Assembly: GCF_024662235.1 (NCBI RefSeq)
Contig: NZ_CP096276.1
Coordinates: 558,001-622,000 of the forward strand
Source of the DNA: Pimelobacter simplex
GTDB lineage: Bacteria > Actinomycetota > Actinomycetes > Propionibacteriales > Nocardioidaceae
DNA: 64,000 bases
Direction: 5' to 3'
Below are positions 37,173-44,938 of this stretch, in pieces. The translations under genes were made by a program, and so were the position numbers. Below the pieces are notes generated by a model. It had not been told where the DNA came from. It saw only the letters and a list, made by a program, of their open reading frames with translations, and searched no databases. The stretch's first letter is position 1. The number at the start of each line of letters is the position of its first letter.

Positions 37173-37656
37173 AAACACAATTAATCACTGTCCGAAATTT
37201 GCGCGGCAGCCCAAGTCATCCTGTCGGTCCTGATACTGGCCGAGTTCGCTGCCCTCGACGATGTCGAACACGATTACGCCCAGCTCCGGTGACACGTAGA
37301 CCGCGTCGACCGGTCGGCTTCCGTCGGGAGTGGTGGTCACCGGGAATCCGACGAACAACTCGCCGCCCGATGGTGCTGCCGGATCCGACTCGAAGAACGA
37401 GGCAAGGGCCTCGCTGGCCGCAGGCTTCGCGTTCGTGCCCCGCACCACGACGTTACGATCAGCCATCAATCCGCCCCTCACTCGACCGGGGGGAACGATA
37501 GCCCGTCGCGCTGACGTTCGGCGGCCAGGCGTCGAGGTGCTTGGTGGATCGTGACTTCGCGGCGGGCCAAGGAGCCTGACTTCGGGCACCGCCCCCGAGG
37601 GCGCTGGCGCTGTAGCCTTCAGTCGAGGCGGCTCGCAGGATGGAATGGCGCCGCGT

Positions 37657-37695
37657 GCAGTAGTTTTCTTTACTGCGGTCAACACCGTAAGTACC
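37657..37695 (+). repeat. Repeat B, copy 3
   Basis: GCAGTAGTTTTCTTTACT followed by GCGGTCAACACCGTAAGTAC. It lies upstream of the helicase start and forms the right edge of the second defence module. The left half contains the small inverted repeat GCAGT...ACTGC. Confidence 0.7.
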
Positions 37696-37760
37696 TACGC
37701 CAACGCCATTCGGTCTCGACCGACCCCGCTCCGGACCTAGCGCCGACGCGAGGGGTAAGG

Positions 37761-37790
37761 CACCTGTCACCTGCTCGTGCAGCAGACCCC
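37761..37790 (-). repeat. Repeat A, copy 2 (inverted)
   Basis: Read on the reverse strand it starts GGGGTCTGCTGCACGA and continues GCAGGTGACAGG. Being inverted relative to A1 (31703), the two could be the left and right ends of one element that encloses B2, the helicase/DUF2290 module and B3. Confidence 0.65.
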
Positions 37791-37822
37791 CTCGATTGGG
37801 ATGAGCCCTCTATCGTCGGTTC

Positions 37823-38233
37823 ATGATCACTCGACTGAACCCCTACCTCAGCTTCGCGGGTGATGCCTCGGCCGCCCTGGCGTTCTACCAGGACATCTTC
37901 GGCGGCGATCTCACGATCAACCACTTCGGCGACTTCGGCACCGACGACCACGGCATGGGCGACCAGGTCATGCACGGCCAGCTGTCAACAGCGTCTGGCC
38001 TCACGCTGATGGCCGCCGACATGCTGCCGGGCGAGACGTTGCGGCCCGGGAACAACCTCGCGGTCAGCCTCGGCGGGGACGACACCGAGGAACTGCGCGG
38101 CTACTGGCAGGCGCTGTCGGACGGAGGGACCGTGACGGTCGAGCTGGCCACCCAGCCGTGGGGCGACGAGTTCGGGATGTGCGTCGACCGGTACGGGACC
38201 TCGTGGCTGGTCAACATCATCGGGGGCGGCTGA
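37823..38233 (+). CDS. PhnB-like VOC (glyoxalase/bleomycin-resistance) superfamily protein
   Basis: A 136-residue single-domain VOC protein of the PhnB/3-demethylubiquinone-methyltransferase-like group: LNPYLSFAGDASAALAFYQD at the start, GDQVMHGQL and LTLMAADMLPG in the middle, and WGDEFGMCVDRYGTSWLVN at the end. Its substrate is unknown. TATCGT at 37811-37816 lies 6 nt before the ATG, so the mRNA may be leaderless. It appears to be ordinary chromosomal DNA stranded between repeats A2 and A3. Confidence 0.85.
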   Translation: MITRLNPYLSFAGDASAALAFYQDIFGGDLTINHFGDFGTDDHGMGDQVMHGQLSTASGLTLMAADMLPGETLRPGNNLAVSLGGDDTEELRGYWQALSDGGTVTVELATQPWGDEFGMCVDRYGTSWLVNIIGGG

Positions 38234-38262
38234 CCTACCCGATCCGCGCTGCGCCCGGTCGA

Positions 38263-38518
38263 TCAGGCTGTCCGTCGGTACCGCAGGTCGGCGATGCCGC
38301 GGCCGGCGGCAGTCCCCTTGCGCTCGAACCTCGTCACCGGCCGCTCGGCCCAGCGATCGACCACGCCACCCTCGAGGCCCGGCTCGGCATCGAGCACCCG
38401 CACCATCTGCTCGGCGTAGTCGGCCCAGTCGGTGGCCAGCCGCCACACGTCCCCGGACGGAGGCGACTCGCCGCGAGGGCCGCGAAGGGTGGGGTGACCA
38501 GCCGGCGCTTGTGGTGCC
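38263..38518 (-). pseudogene. trmB: tRNA (guanine-N7)-methyltransferase, C-terminal fragment with frameshift
   Basis: The end of a TrmB-like protein: RHHKRRLVTPPFAALAA in one frame, then DVWRLATDWADYAEQMV and RPVTRFERKGTAAGRGIADL in another, the break lying near 38465. The SAM-binding N-terminal two thirds is missing; similarity starts right at repeat A3. The functional gene must be elsewhere if the organism makes m7G46. Confidence 0.75.
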
Positions 38519-38548
38519 GGGGTCTGCTGCACGATCCGGTGACAGGAT
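38519..38548 (+). repeat. Repeat A, copy 3
   Basis: GGGGTCTGCTGCACGATC then CGGTGACAGGAT. It abuts the truncated trmB fragment on its left and lies 79 bp left of repeat B4. Confidence 0.7.
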
Positions 38549-38627
38549 GGCGCAGTGCCCGAGTCGGCCAGCGCCGGCGACCTGAGCGCTCGCATCGCAA
38601 GCAAACCTCGTTTGGCCAGGTCAGCAT

Positions 38628-38666
38628 GCAGTGGTTTTCTTTACTGCGGTCAACGTCCGCAAGTTC
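38628..38666 (+). repeat. Repeat B, copy 4 (fused to cpaF)
   Basis: GCAGTGGTTTTCTTTACT followed by GCGGTCAAC, after which the sequence is cpaF (GTCCGCAAGTTC). The cpaF bases themselves resemble the right half of the other copies (GCGGTCAAC-CCG-AAGT), suggesting that the cpaF site took part in a recombination at this core. Confidence 0.65.
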
Positions 38667-39404
38667 GTGGTGCGGGCGGCGCGGCTGGCCGAGCTGGTCG
38701 AGCTCGGGACGCTGACGCCCGAGGCGGCGCGGTTCCTGGAGGCGTCGGTGCGGGCCGGGCTCAACATCCTGGTCACCGGCGGCACCCAGGCCGGCAAGAC
38801 CACCCTGCTCAACTGCCTGGCGGCCGCGATCCCCGGTGGGGAGCGGGTGATCTCGGCCGAGGAGGTCTTCGAGATCCGCTTCCCGCACCCCGACTGGGTC
38901 GCGCTCCAGACCCGCCAGGAGGGTCTCGAGGGCACCGGCGAGGTGCGTCTGCGCGACCTGGTCAAGGAGTCGCTGCGGATGCGGCCCAGCCGGATCATCG
39001 TCGGCGAGGTGCGCGCCGAGGAGTGCCTCGACCTGCTGATCGCGCTCAACGCCGGGGTGCCGGGCATGTGCACGCTCCACGCCAACAGTGCCCGCGAGGC
39101 GCTGACCAAGGCCTGCACGCTGCCGCTGCTGGCGGGCGAGAACATCTCGGCGCGGTTCGTCGTACCGACGGTGGCGGCGTCGGTCGACCTCGTCGTGCAC
39201 CTCGCCCTCGATCCCTCGGGCGTACGCCGGGTGAGCGAGGTCGTCGCGGTGCCCGGACGGATGGAGGGCGACGTGATCGAGACCGAGACGATCTTCGAGT
39301 GGCGCGAGGGCGCGCTGCGCCGGGGGATCGGCCTGCCGCCGCGGATCGAGCGGTACGAGCGGGCCGGGGTCGACGTCGTCCGGCTGCTGCGCGAGGCCCG
39401 GTGA
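38646..39404 (+). pseudogene. Tad/Flp pilus assembly ATPase CpaF, 5'-truncated
   Basis: The last 252 residues of a CpaF/TadA-type secretion ATPase: AVNVRKFVVRAARLAELVEL, Walker A GGTQAGKTTLLNC, the Asp-box VISAEEVFEIRFP, RPSRIIVGEVRAEECLDLL (Walker B) and the His-box CTLHANSAREALTK. About 150 or more N-terminal residues, including the N-terminal domain, are missing: similarity begins exactly at repeat B4. A GTG at 38631 keeps the frame open, so a short protein might be made, but not a normal hexameric motor. The 5' half should lie at the other end of the island, outside the window. Confidence 0.8.
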
Positions 39405-39408
39405 CGAC

Positions 39409-40230
39409 ATGGGTGCGCTCGTCGGTCTGGGGTTCGGGCTCGGCTGCCTGCTGATCGCCCGGGCGCTCACCCAGCCTGCGCCCGTTGACGCCACAGTGTC
39501 GCCGTCGCCGCGAAAGCACGTCGACCGCGAACTCGTCGCCCTGTGCCTGACCAGCGGGCTGGTCGGTGCCGTGCTCGCGCTGGGGCTCACCCACGTGCTG
39601 CCGATCGCGGTGGTGCTCGGTGCGCTCGCCGGCTACCTCCCGCTCGCGCTCGCGCAAGGTCGGGCACGGCGCCGGCAGCGTGAGCTCGCGGAGGTGTGGC
39701 CCGAGGCGGTCGACGACCTCGCTTCCGCCGTACGGGCGGGGATGTCGCTGCCCGACGCCGTCGCCGCGCTCGAGGTACGCGGCCCGGGCCCGTTGCGGCC
39801 GGCGTTCGCGGCGTTCGCGCTCGACTACCAGGTCTCCGGCCGGTTCGGTGACTGCCTCGACCGGCTGGGGGAGCGGCTGGCCGACCCCGTCGGCGACCGC
39901 GTGGTCGAGGGACTGCGGATCGCGCGCGAGGTCGGCGGGGGTGACCTCGGACGGCTGCTGCGCAACCTGTCCGGCTACCTGCGCGACGACCTGCGCACCC
40001 GCTCCGAGCTCGAGGCGCGCCAGTCGTGGGCGGTCAACGGCGCCCGGGTCGCGGTCGCGGCGCCGTGGCTGGTGCTGCTGGTGATGTCGACCCAGCCGAC
40101 CGTGCTCGCGCGCTACCAGTCGGCCGGCGGGGTCGTCGTCCTGGCGGCCGGTGCGGCGCTGTGCGTGGCCGCCTACCGGCTGATGATCCGGCTTGGCCGG
40201 CTGCCCGCCGAACGGCGGATCCTGCGATGA
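39409..40230 (+). CDS. Tad pilus inner-membrane platform protein, TadB-like
   Basis: A 273-residue type II secretion F-domain protein: two N-terminal membrane segments, the cytoplasmic AEVWPEAVDDLASAVRAGM motif of TadB, and two C-terminal membrane helices. It starts 4 nt after cpaF and overlaps tadC by 4 nt (ATGA at 40227-40230), so it belongs to the same operon. Confidence 0.85.
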   Translation: MGALVGLGFGLGCLLIARALTQPAPVDATVSPSPRKHVDRELVALCLTSGLVGAVLALGLTHVLPIAVVLGALAGYLPLALAQGRARRRQRELAEVWPEAVDDLASAVRAGMSLPDAVAALEVRGPGPLRPAFAAFALDYQVSGRFGDCLDRLGERLADPVGDRVVEGLRIAREVGGGDLGRLLRNLSGYLRDDLRTRSELEARQSWAVNGARVAVAAPWLVLLVMSTQPTVLARYQSAGGVVVLAAGAALCVAAYRLMIRLGRLPAERRILR

Positions 40231-41162
40231 GCGCCGCACTCGCCGGCGGCCTCGTCGGACTCGGTACGGCGCTCGGCCTGCTTCTCGTCGTCGTCCGGGT
40301 GGCTGCGATCCGCCGGCCGCCGCTCGAGGCGCGGGTGCTGCCCTACGTCCGGGACCTCCTGCCCGCCGCCACCGCGGCGACGCCGGCGCGGACCGCGACC
40401 GGCCGTGGCCCGGGCGCGGGTCTCGGCGTCCTCGCGGGGCTCGGCGACCTGGTCGACCGGGTGGTCGGCGGTGCGGCGTCGGTACGCCGACGGCTCGACC
40501 GGGCCGGCCTCGACCTCACGGTGCGCGAGTTCCGTACCCAGCAGGTGCTCTGGGGACTGGCCGGGTTCGCCCTCGCGGTGGCGCTCGCGCTGCTCCGCTC
40601 CTGGGAACGGCCCACCGCGAGCGCGCCGCTGCCCCTGCTGCTGGCCTGCGTGGGGGCGTTCGGCTGCGGAGTGCTGCTGCGCGACCAACGGCTGACGACC
40701 CAGGTCCGGCGTCGCGAAGCCGCGATGCTCGCCGAGTTCCCCACCGTCGCCGAGCTCCTCGCGCTCAGCGTCGCCGCGGGCGAGTCACCCGTCGCCGCGC
40801 TCGACCGGGTCGTGCGCCGCAGCCGGGGCGAGCTCTCCCGCGAGCTGGGCGAGGTCCTCGCCCGGATCCGCACCGGCGAGCCCGTCGCCGACGCCTTTGA
40901 CCGACTGGCCGCCGCCAGCGGACTCGGCGTGGTCGCCCGGTTCGCCCACGGCATCGCGGTCGCGGTCGAGCGCGGGACGCCCCTCGCCGACGTCCTCCAC
41001 GCCCAAGCCGCCGACGTCCGCGAAGCCGGACGCCGCGCGCTGATCGAGCAGGCCGCCCGCAAGGAGATCGCGATGCTCGTGCCGGTCGTGCTGCTGGTGC
41101 TGCCGACGACCGTGGTCTTCGCCTTCTGGCCGGGCTTCGTCGGCCTGACCCTGAGTCACTGA
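40227..41162 (+). CDS. Tad pilus inner-membrane platform protein, TadC-like
   Basis: A 311-residue partner of TadB with the F-domain segment AMLAEFPTVAELLALSVAAGES and a C-terminal membrane helix (EIAMLVPVVLLVLPTTVVFA). ATG 40227 is chosen because of the overlap with tadB; the open frame extends further left only as a shadow of tadB. Confidence 0.85.
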   Translation: MSAALAGGLVGLGTALGLLLVVVRVAAIRRPPLEARVLPYVRDLLPAATAATPARTATGRGPGAGLGVLAGLGDLVDRVVGGAASVRRRLDRAGLDLTVREFRTQQVLWGLAGFALAVALALLRSWERPTASAPLPLLLACVGAFGCGVLLRDQRLTTQVRRREAAMLAEFPTVAELLALSVAAGESPVAALDRVVRRSRGELSRELGEVLARIRTGEPVADAFDRLAAASGLGVVARFAHGIAVAVERGTPLADVLHAQAADVREAGRRALIEQAARKEIAMLVPVVLLVLPTTVVFAFWPGFVGLTLSH

Positions 41163-41179
41163 ACCGAGAGGAACCACCG

Positions 41180-41377
41180 ATGATCCACCGCTCCCTCCAC
41201 CGTCACCGTCATCGCCACCGACCACGGCACCGCCGCGGCCGCGCCGACCAGCGCGGCGACGTACCGGGCTGGGTCCTGGTGACCCTGATGACCGTCTCGG
41301 TCGGCGTGGCATTGTGGGGGATCGCCGAGCCGCGCTTGGTCGGCCTGCTCCAGTCCGCGCTCGACTCGGTGAAGTGA
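41180..41377 (+). CDS. Small Flp-type pilin-like protein
   Basis: A 65-residue protein: a His/Arg-rich leader (RHRHRHRPRHRRGRADQRGD), then one hydrophobic segment (VPGWVLVTLMTVSVGVALWG) and a short tail. The layout and position in the Tad operon fit an actinobacterial Flp-type pilin or TadE-like minor protein; the G/XXXXEY cleavage motif of classical Flp pilins is not obvious. GAGAGGAAC lies upstream of the ATG. Confidence 0.7.
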   Translation: MIHRSLHRHRHRHRPRHRRGRADQRGDVPGWVLVTLMTVSVGVALWGIAEPRLVGLLQSALDSVK

Positions 41378-41799
41378 CCCGGCCCGGTCGAGCGACCCGG
41401 CTCGGTCGGGCGGGGAGCCAGCGCGGTACCGCCCTGGTCGACCTGACCCTGGTCACGCTCGTGCTGCTGCCGGTGGTGCTCGGGATCGTCCAGGTCGCCC
41501 TCGTCCTCCACGTCCGTACGACGCTCGCCGCCGCCGCGTCGGAGGGAGCCCGGCTCGCGGCGACCGCCGACCGCGACCCGGCCGACGGCGTCGCCCGGAC
41601 CCGCGAGGTCGTCGCGACCTCGCTCTCGGGCCGCTACGCCCGCGACGTCACCGCCCGCCGAGTCCTCGTCGACGGGGCGCCGGGGGTGGAGATCACCGTC
41701 CGCGCCGTGGTCCCGGCGCTCGGCCTCGGCGGACCCGGTGTCGAGCTCGCCGTGACCGGCCGCGCAGTGTCCGAGGTCTTCGAGGCGGCGCCGCCGTGA
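41374..41799 (+). CDS. TadE-like pseudopilin
   Basis: A 141-residue protein with a short basic N-terminus, then QRGTALVDLTLVTLVLLPVV, a TadE-type membrane segment, and an extracytoplasmic tail (ASEGARLAATADRDP). GTG 41374 overlaps the stop of the pilin gene (GTGA). It ends with an ATGA/GTGA-type overlap into the next gene. A minor pilin of the Tad system. Confidence 0.8.
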   Translation: MTRPGRATRLGRAGSQRGTALVDLTLVTLVLLPVVLGIVQVALVLHVRTTLAAAASEGARLAATADRDPADGVARTREVVATSLSGRYARDVTARRVLVDGAPGVEITVRAVVPALGLGGPGVELAVTGRAVSEVFEAAPP

Positions 41800-42248
41800 G
41801 CCGGGCCGGGAGGGACCAGCGGGGGAGCGGCCTGGTCGAGCTCGTCTGGCTCAGCCTGGTCCTGCTGCTCCCACTGCTGTGGATCGTGCTGGCGGTGTTC
41901 GAGGTGCAGCGCGGCTCCTTCGGGGTCAGCGGGGCGACCCGGGCCGCGGCGCGTGCGTACGCGCTGGCTCCCGACGACCGCACCGGCCAGGACCGCGCCG
42001 AGCGGGTCGCCCGCCAGGTCCTCGCCGACCAGGGACTCGTCGACGTGCCGCTGCGGGTGCGGATCACCTGCACGCCGTACCCGGGGAGCTGCCACCGGGG
42101 GACCTCGGTGATCACCGTTCGGATCGACAGCGCGGTCACGCTCCCGCTGCTGCCGGACGTGCTCGGCTCGGGGGCGCCGACCTTCCGGCTGAGCTCGGCG
42201 GAGAGCGTGCCGATCGGCCGCTACCGCGAGTCCGCCGGCGCCCCATGA
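41796..42248 (+). CDS. TadE/TadF-like pseudopilin
   Basis: A 150-residue protein with DQRGSGLVELVWLSLVLLLP as membrane segment and ATRAAARAYALAPDDR after it, as in TadE/TadF proteins, and two cysteines (ITCTPYPGSCHRG) that could form a disulfide outside the membrane. It overlaps its neighbours by 4 nt on each side. Confidence 0.8.
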   Translation: MSRAGRDQRGSGLVELVWLSLVLLLPLLWIVLAVFEVQRGSFGVSGATRAAARAYALAPDDRTGQDRAERVARQVLADQGLVDVPLRVRITCTPYPGSCHRGTSVITVRIDSAVTLPLLPDVLGSGAPTFRLSSAESVPIGRYRESAGAP

Positions 42249-42856
42249 CCCGCCACCCCACGACCAGCCACCCCACGACCGGCCACCCGGCGACCGGCCA
42301 CCCGGCGACCGGTGCCTCGGCAACCCGCGGCTCGACCACCCCGCTGGTGGCCGGCTTCGCCGCGGTGATCCTGCTCCTCGTCGCGGTCGTCGTCGACGCC
42401 AGCGCCGCCCAGCTCACCCGCCAGCGCCTGGACGCGGTCGCCGACGGCGCCGCGCTCCAGGGCGCGGACCTCGGTGCTCAGGGCCGTGACGCCTACGAGG
42501 GCGGCCTGGCCGGTCACGACCTCGCGCTGAGCCGGGCCGCGGCGGAGCGGGCGGTGGCGGACTACCTGCGCGCGAGCGGCGCGCTGCGCGAGCACCCGGG
42601 GCTACGCGCGACCGTACGGGTCGAGGGGGAGCGGGTGGTCGTGGTCCTGGTGGTGGGGGTGGAGCTGCCGTTCCGGGTGCCGGGCGGACCGGGCTACGCG
42701 ACGGTGCGGGCGGTCGGTTCCGCGGTGGTCAGGCCGGCTCGGCGTCCCATGACTGCGCCGGTACGCCCAGCTCGTCCATCCGCTCGGCGTAGCGCCGGTA
42801 CGCCAGCCGGGCCTCGCCGTAGCGCCCGGCCGCGCGCAGGGCGCCCACGAGCGTGA
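42245..42856 (+). CDS. TadG-like (pilus-assembly, Flp-type) protein
   Basis: A 203-residue protein: a repetitive N-terminus of HPTTSHPTTGHPATGHPATG type, then the membrane segment TPLVAGFAAVILLLVAVVVD and ASAAQLTRQRLDAVADGAAL, as in Tad/Rv3660-type proteins. After about residue 165 the tail is Arg/Pro-rich and overlaps the end of the BTAD regulator by 128 bp on the opposite strand, so the last 40 residues may be an accident of high GC. Confidence 0.7.
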   Translation: MTRHPTTSHPTTGHPATGHPATGASATRGSTTPLVAGFAAVILLLVAVVVDASAAQLTRQRLDAVADGAALQGADLGAQGRDAYEGGLAGHDLALSRAAAERAVADYLRASGALREHPGLRATVRVEGERVVVVLVVGVELPFRVPGGPGYATVRAVGSAVVRPARRPMTAPVRPARPSARRSAGTPAGPRRSARPRAGRPRA

Positions 42857-44834
42857 GGTGGTCGGGCTCGTCGTAGGGGTCGGCCCGCAGCAGGCGGGTC
42901 AGCCAGGGGACGGCGGCGTCGGGGGCGCCCTGGCGCAGGTGGCGCCCGGCCAGGGCGCGGTGGACCTGGCGCGCGAGCCGGGCGAGCTCCTCGCGGATGT
43001 CGTCGGCCCAGTCGGCGTCCTCGCCGTCGGCGAACGGGCCGGTGTAGAGCGACGCGGCCGTCTCGAGGGCGGCGAGGACGCGGCGGGCGTGCTCGGCGTC
43101 GCCGGGTGGGGTCCGGGCGTCGTCCTCGGCGAGTGCCGTGCGGGCTGCCTGGCGGAACTCGTCGACGTCGTGCTCGACGTGCTCGGGGGCGAGGGAGAGG
43201 AGGCCGCCGGAGGTACGGAGGAAGTGGTTGCTCGGGTGCGTGCGGGTCGGGTCGAGGGTGACCCGGAGGTGGGACAGGGCGACCGAGAGACGGTTGCTGA
43301 CCTCGCGCGTGCCGGGCCACAGCAGCTCCGCGAGCCGCGCTCGGGTGAGGCCGGCGGGACCGTGCGCGGCGATCAACCGCAGCGCCTCGTGCGCCTTACG
43401 GGAGGGCCACTCGTCGACGGGGACCGGCTGGTTGTCGCGCAGGACCGCGAACCGGCCCAGGGAGTGGATCCGGACGGGCGCGGTGGTCGCTCCGACGCCG
43501 ATCGCGTGGAGCTGTCCGGCGATCTGGCCGACGTCGGCGACGACACCGTGGCTGCGGAGCTCGGCGACGGCCAGCCGGCGCTCGACCGGGTCCGCGCCGA
43601 GGTGGGCGGCGACCAGCCGGTGGATCGCGATCCGGATCGGGTCGCCGATGCGGCGGCGGAGCTGGTCGGCCTCACGCAGGCGGGGATCGTCGGCACCGGT
43701 CCGGTCGAGCAGGCACAGGATCTCCAGGGACTCCGCCATCCGGGTCAGGTCGTTGACCTTGCCGGACTCGACGACGGCGAGCTCGGCCTGCGCGCGGGCC
43801 CGTTCGGGGTCGCCCGTGCACAGGTGCACCCAGGCGGCCGCGGTGAGGACGCTGGCGCTGCGGACCGCGATCGGCTCGCGCTCGATGCGGGCCAGCAGCG
43901 CGGTCGCGGCGGCCGGCTCGCGCGGAGCCGTGACCAGGGCCAGCCCGGCGAGCGAGGGGACGAGCGTCTGGGCGTCGCCCTCGACCTGGGCGGCCTCGAT
44001 CGCGTGCCGGAAGGACGCCGCCGCCTGCGTGGCGAGCCCGAGGACAGCCTGGATGTCGCCGGCCAGCTGCCAGGAGCCGCCGGCGTTGGGCGAGCCGGCC
44101 GAGACGTAGAAGGTGCGGGCCTGGTTGGCCGCGGTGAGCGCTTCGTCCAGCCGGCCGAGGGTCATCAGCGCCTCGGCGAGGTTGTGCCTCAGGAGCGCGA
44201 GCCCGGACTGGTGACCTGTACGGAGGTTGACCTGCTGGCCGGCGATCGCGGCGGCGACCGCTGCCTCGGGATCGCCCTCCTCGAGGGCTCGCGACGACAG
44301 GTTGTTGAGCACCCGCTCCAGGGTCAGGTCGTCCCCCGTCCGCTCGGCCCAGGCGCGGGCCCGGTCGTAGTAGCGCTGGTTCGCGTCGCGGTCGCCCTCG
44401 GCGGCCGAGAGCAGGGCGAGCGCCACGTCCACGACGCCCTGGGCCGCGCCTGCAGCGATCCGGTCGAGCTCGGTGGCCCGGTCCGCATGCCTGCGTGCGG
44501 CGTCCTGGTCGCCCCGGTTCCAGGCAACGGCGGCGCGGACGGCGTGGAGCCGGGCGAGGTCGGCCGGCGCCGAGGCCGGGTCGACGCGCTCGGCGACCAG
44601 CTCGGCGTCGCGGAGGTGCCCGAGGTGGTGCAGGCCGTAGGCGGCGCGCCACACGAGCCAGCCGGGGACCGGGGCCGGCAGCCGGTCGAGCAGGGCCAGC
44701 CACTGGTCGCGCAGGAGCAGCGCCGTCAGCTCCGGGGCTCGCGCCCGCGCCCGCTCGAGCGGCTCGGTCGCCTGCAGGACATCGGCCAGCAGCGCATCCG
44801 CGGCCTCGTGGGGCGCCGGCTCGGTCACGCGCAC
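42729..44834 (-). CDS. BTAD-domain transcriptional regulator (TPR-rich, SARP-like)
   Basis: A 701-residue protein: about 400 residues of TPR-like helices (for example LARLHAVRAAVAWNRGDQDA and LLRHNLAEALMTLGRLDEAL), a winged-helix OmpR/PhoB-type segment (IHSLGRFAVLRDNQPVPVD, RKAHEALRLIAAHGP, LWPGTREVSNRLSVALSHLR) and a C-terminal BTAD domain (HVEHDVDEFRQAA to YRRYAERMDELGV). The architecture resembles large SARP-related regulators but with the DNA-binding part at the C-terminal side. It is divergent from the secreted-protein gene at 44939, with which it shares a 104-bp promoter region, and convergent with the Tad operon. Confidence 0.85.
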   Translation of the reverse strand: MRVTEPAPHEAADALLADVLQATEPLERARARAPELTALLLRDQWLALLDRLPAPVPGWLVWRAAYGLHHLGHLRDAELVAERVDPASAPADLARLHAVRAAVAWNRGDQDAARRHADRATELDRIAAGAAQGVVDVALALLSAAEGDRDANQRYYDRARAWAERTGDDLTLERVLNNLSSRALEEGDPEAAVAAAIAGQQVNLRTGHQSGLALLRHNLAEALMTLGRLDEALTAANQARTFYVSAGSPNAGGSWQLAGDIQAVLGLATQAAASFRHAIEAAQVEGDAQTLVPSLAGLALVTAPREPAAATALLARIEREPIAVRSASVLTAAAWVHLCTGDPERARAQAELAVVESGKVNDLTRMAESLEILCLLDRTGADDPRLREADQLRRRIGDPIRIAIHRLVAAHLGADPVERRLAVAELRSHGVVADVGQIAGQLHAIGVGATTAPVRIHSLGRFAVLRDNQPVPVDEWPSRKAHEALRLIAAHGPAGLTRARLAELLWPGTREVSNRLSVALSHLRVTLDPTRTHPSNHFLRTSGGLLSLAPEHVEHDVDEFRQAARTALAEDDARTPPGDAEHARRVLAALETAASLYTGPFADGEDADWADDIREELARLARQVHRALAGRHLRQGAPDAAVPWLTRLLRADPYDEPDHLTLVGALRAAGRYGEARLAYRRYAERMDELGVPAQSWDAEPA

Positions 44835-44861
44835 ATCGTAGAGGCGGGACGCCTCCCGAAA

Positions 44862-44879
44862 GACGACTTTAAGGTCGTC
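44862..44879. promoter_or_regulatory. Inverted repeat in the divergent promoter region
   Basis: GACGACTTTAAGGTCGTC pairs GACGAC with GTCGTC around an AT-rich centre. It lies between the divergent BTAD regulator and secreted-protein genes and is a good candidate operator. Confidence 0.45.
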
Positions 44880-44938
44880 CGCTCACCCTGGTGCGGGCCG
44901 CACGGCCCCGGCATGCCCGCACACACCTAGGGAGACAG

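Larger units (their letters stand above)
35936..37213 (+). mobile_element. IS3-family element 'IS3-B', copy 2 (1278 bp, 3-bp target duplication)
   Basis: Same length and ends as copy 1 (constant offset of 32,777). Flanked by AGT at 35933-35935 and 37214-37216. It is inserted in the 5' part of the helicase gene, in the opposite orientation to that gene. Confidence 0.95.
34005..37466 (-). pseudogene. NERD-like/UvrD-like helicase, interrupted by IS3-B copy 2
   Basis: The N-terminal 83 codons (37466-37217) start at ATG 37466, preceded by GAGGGGCGG, and encode GELFVGFPVTTTPDGSRP and DAVYVSPELGVIVFDIVEG. The remainder (35935-34005) encodes Walker A GLAGSGKTVVLALKAA, Walker B DVLLVDEAQDLPADFL, the motif III-like VYAYDELQTLNG, FTGIHRAKGNEAAMVYI (motif V) and LFTAITRSKAWVRVCG (motif VI). 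Excising the 1278-bp element and one AGT duplication gives 726 residues, joined as YQDRQDDSARLIEIR. The N-terminal part resembles a NERD nuclease domain, although the usual ExK is replaced by FDIVEG, so nuclease activity is doubtful. Followed, with a 14-nt overlap, by the DUF2290-like gene. Likely a defence-type helicase, now disrupted. Confidence 0.75.

Noticed and set aside
42858..44930. A 690-codon forward frame opposite the BTAD regulator
   Set aside because: Its composition is that of a GC-rich shadow; the reverse frame has clear winged-helix, TPR and BTAD segments.
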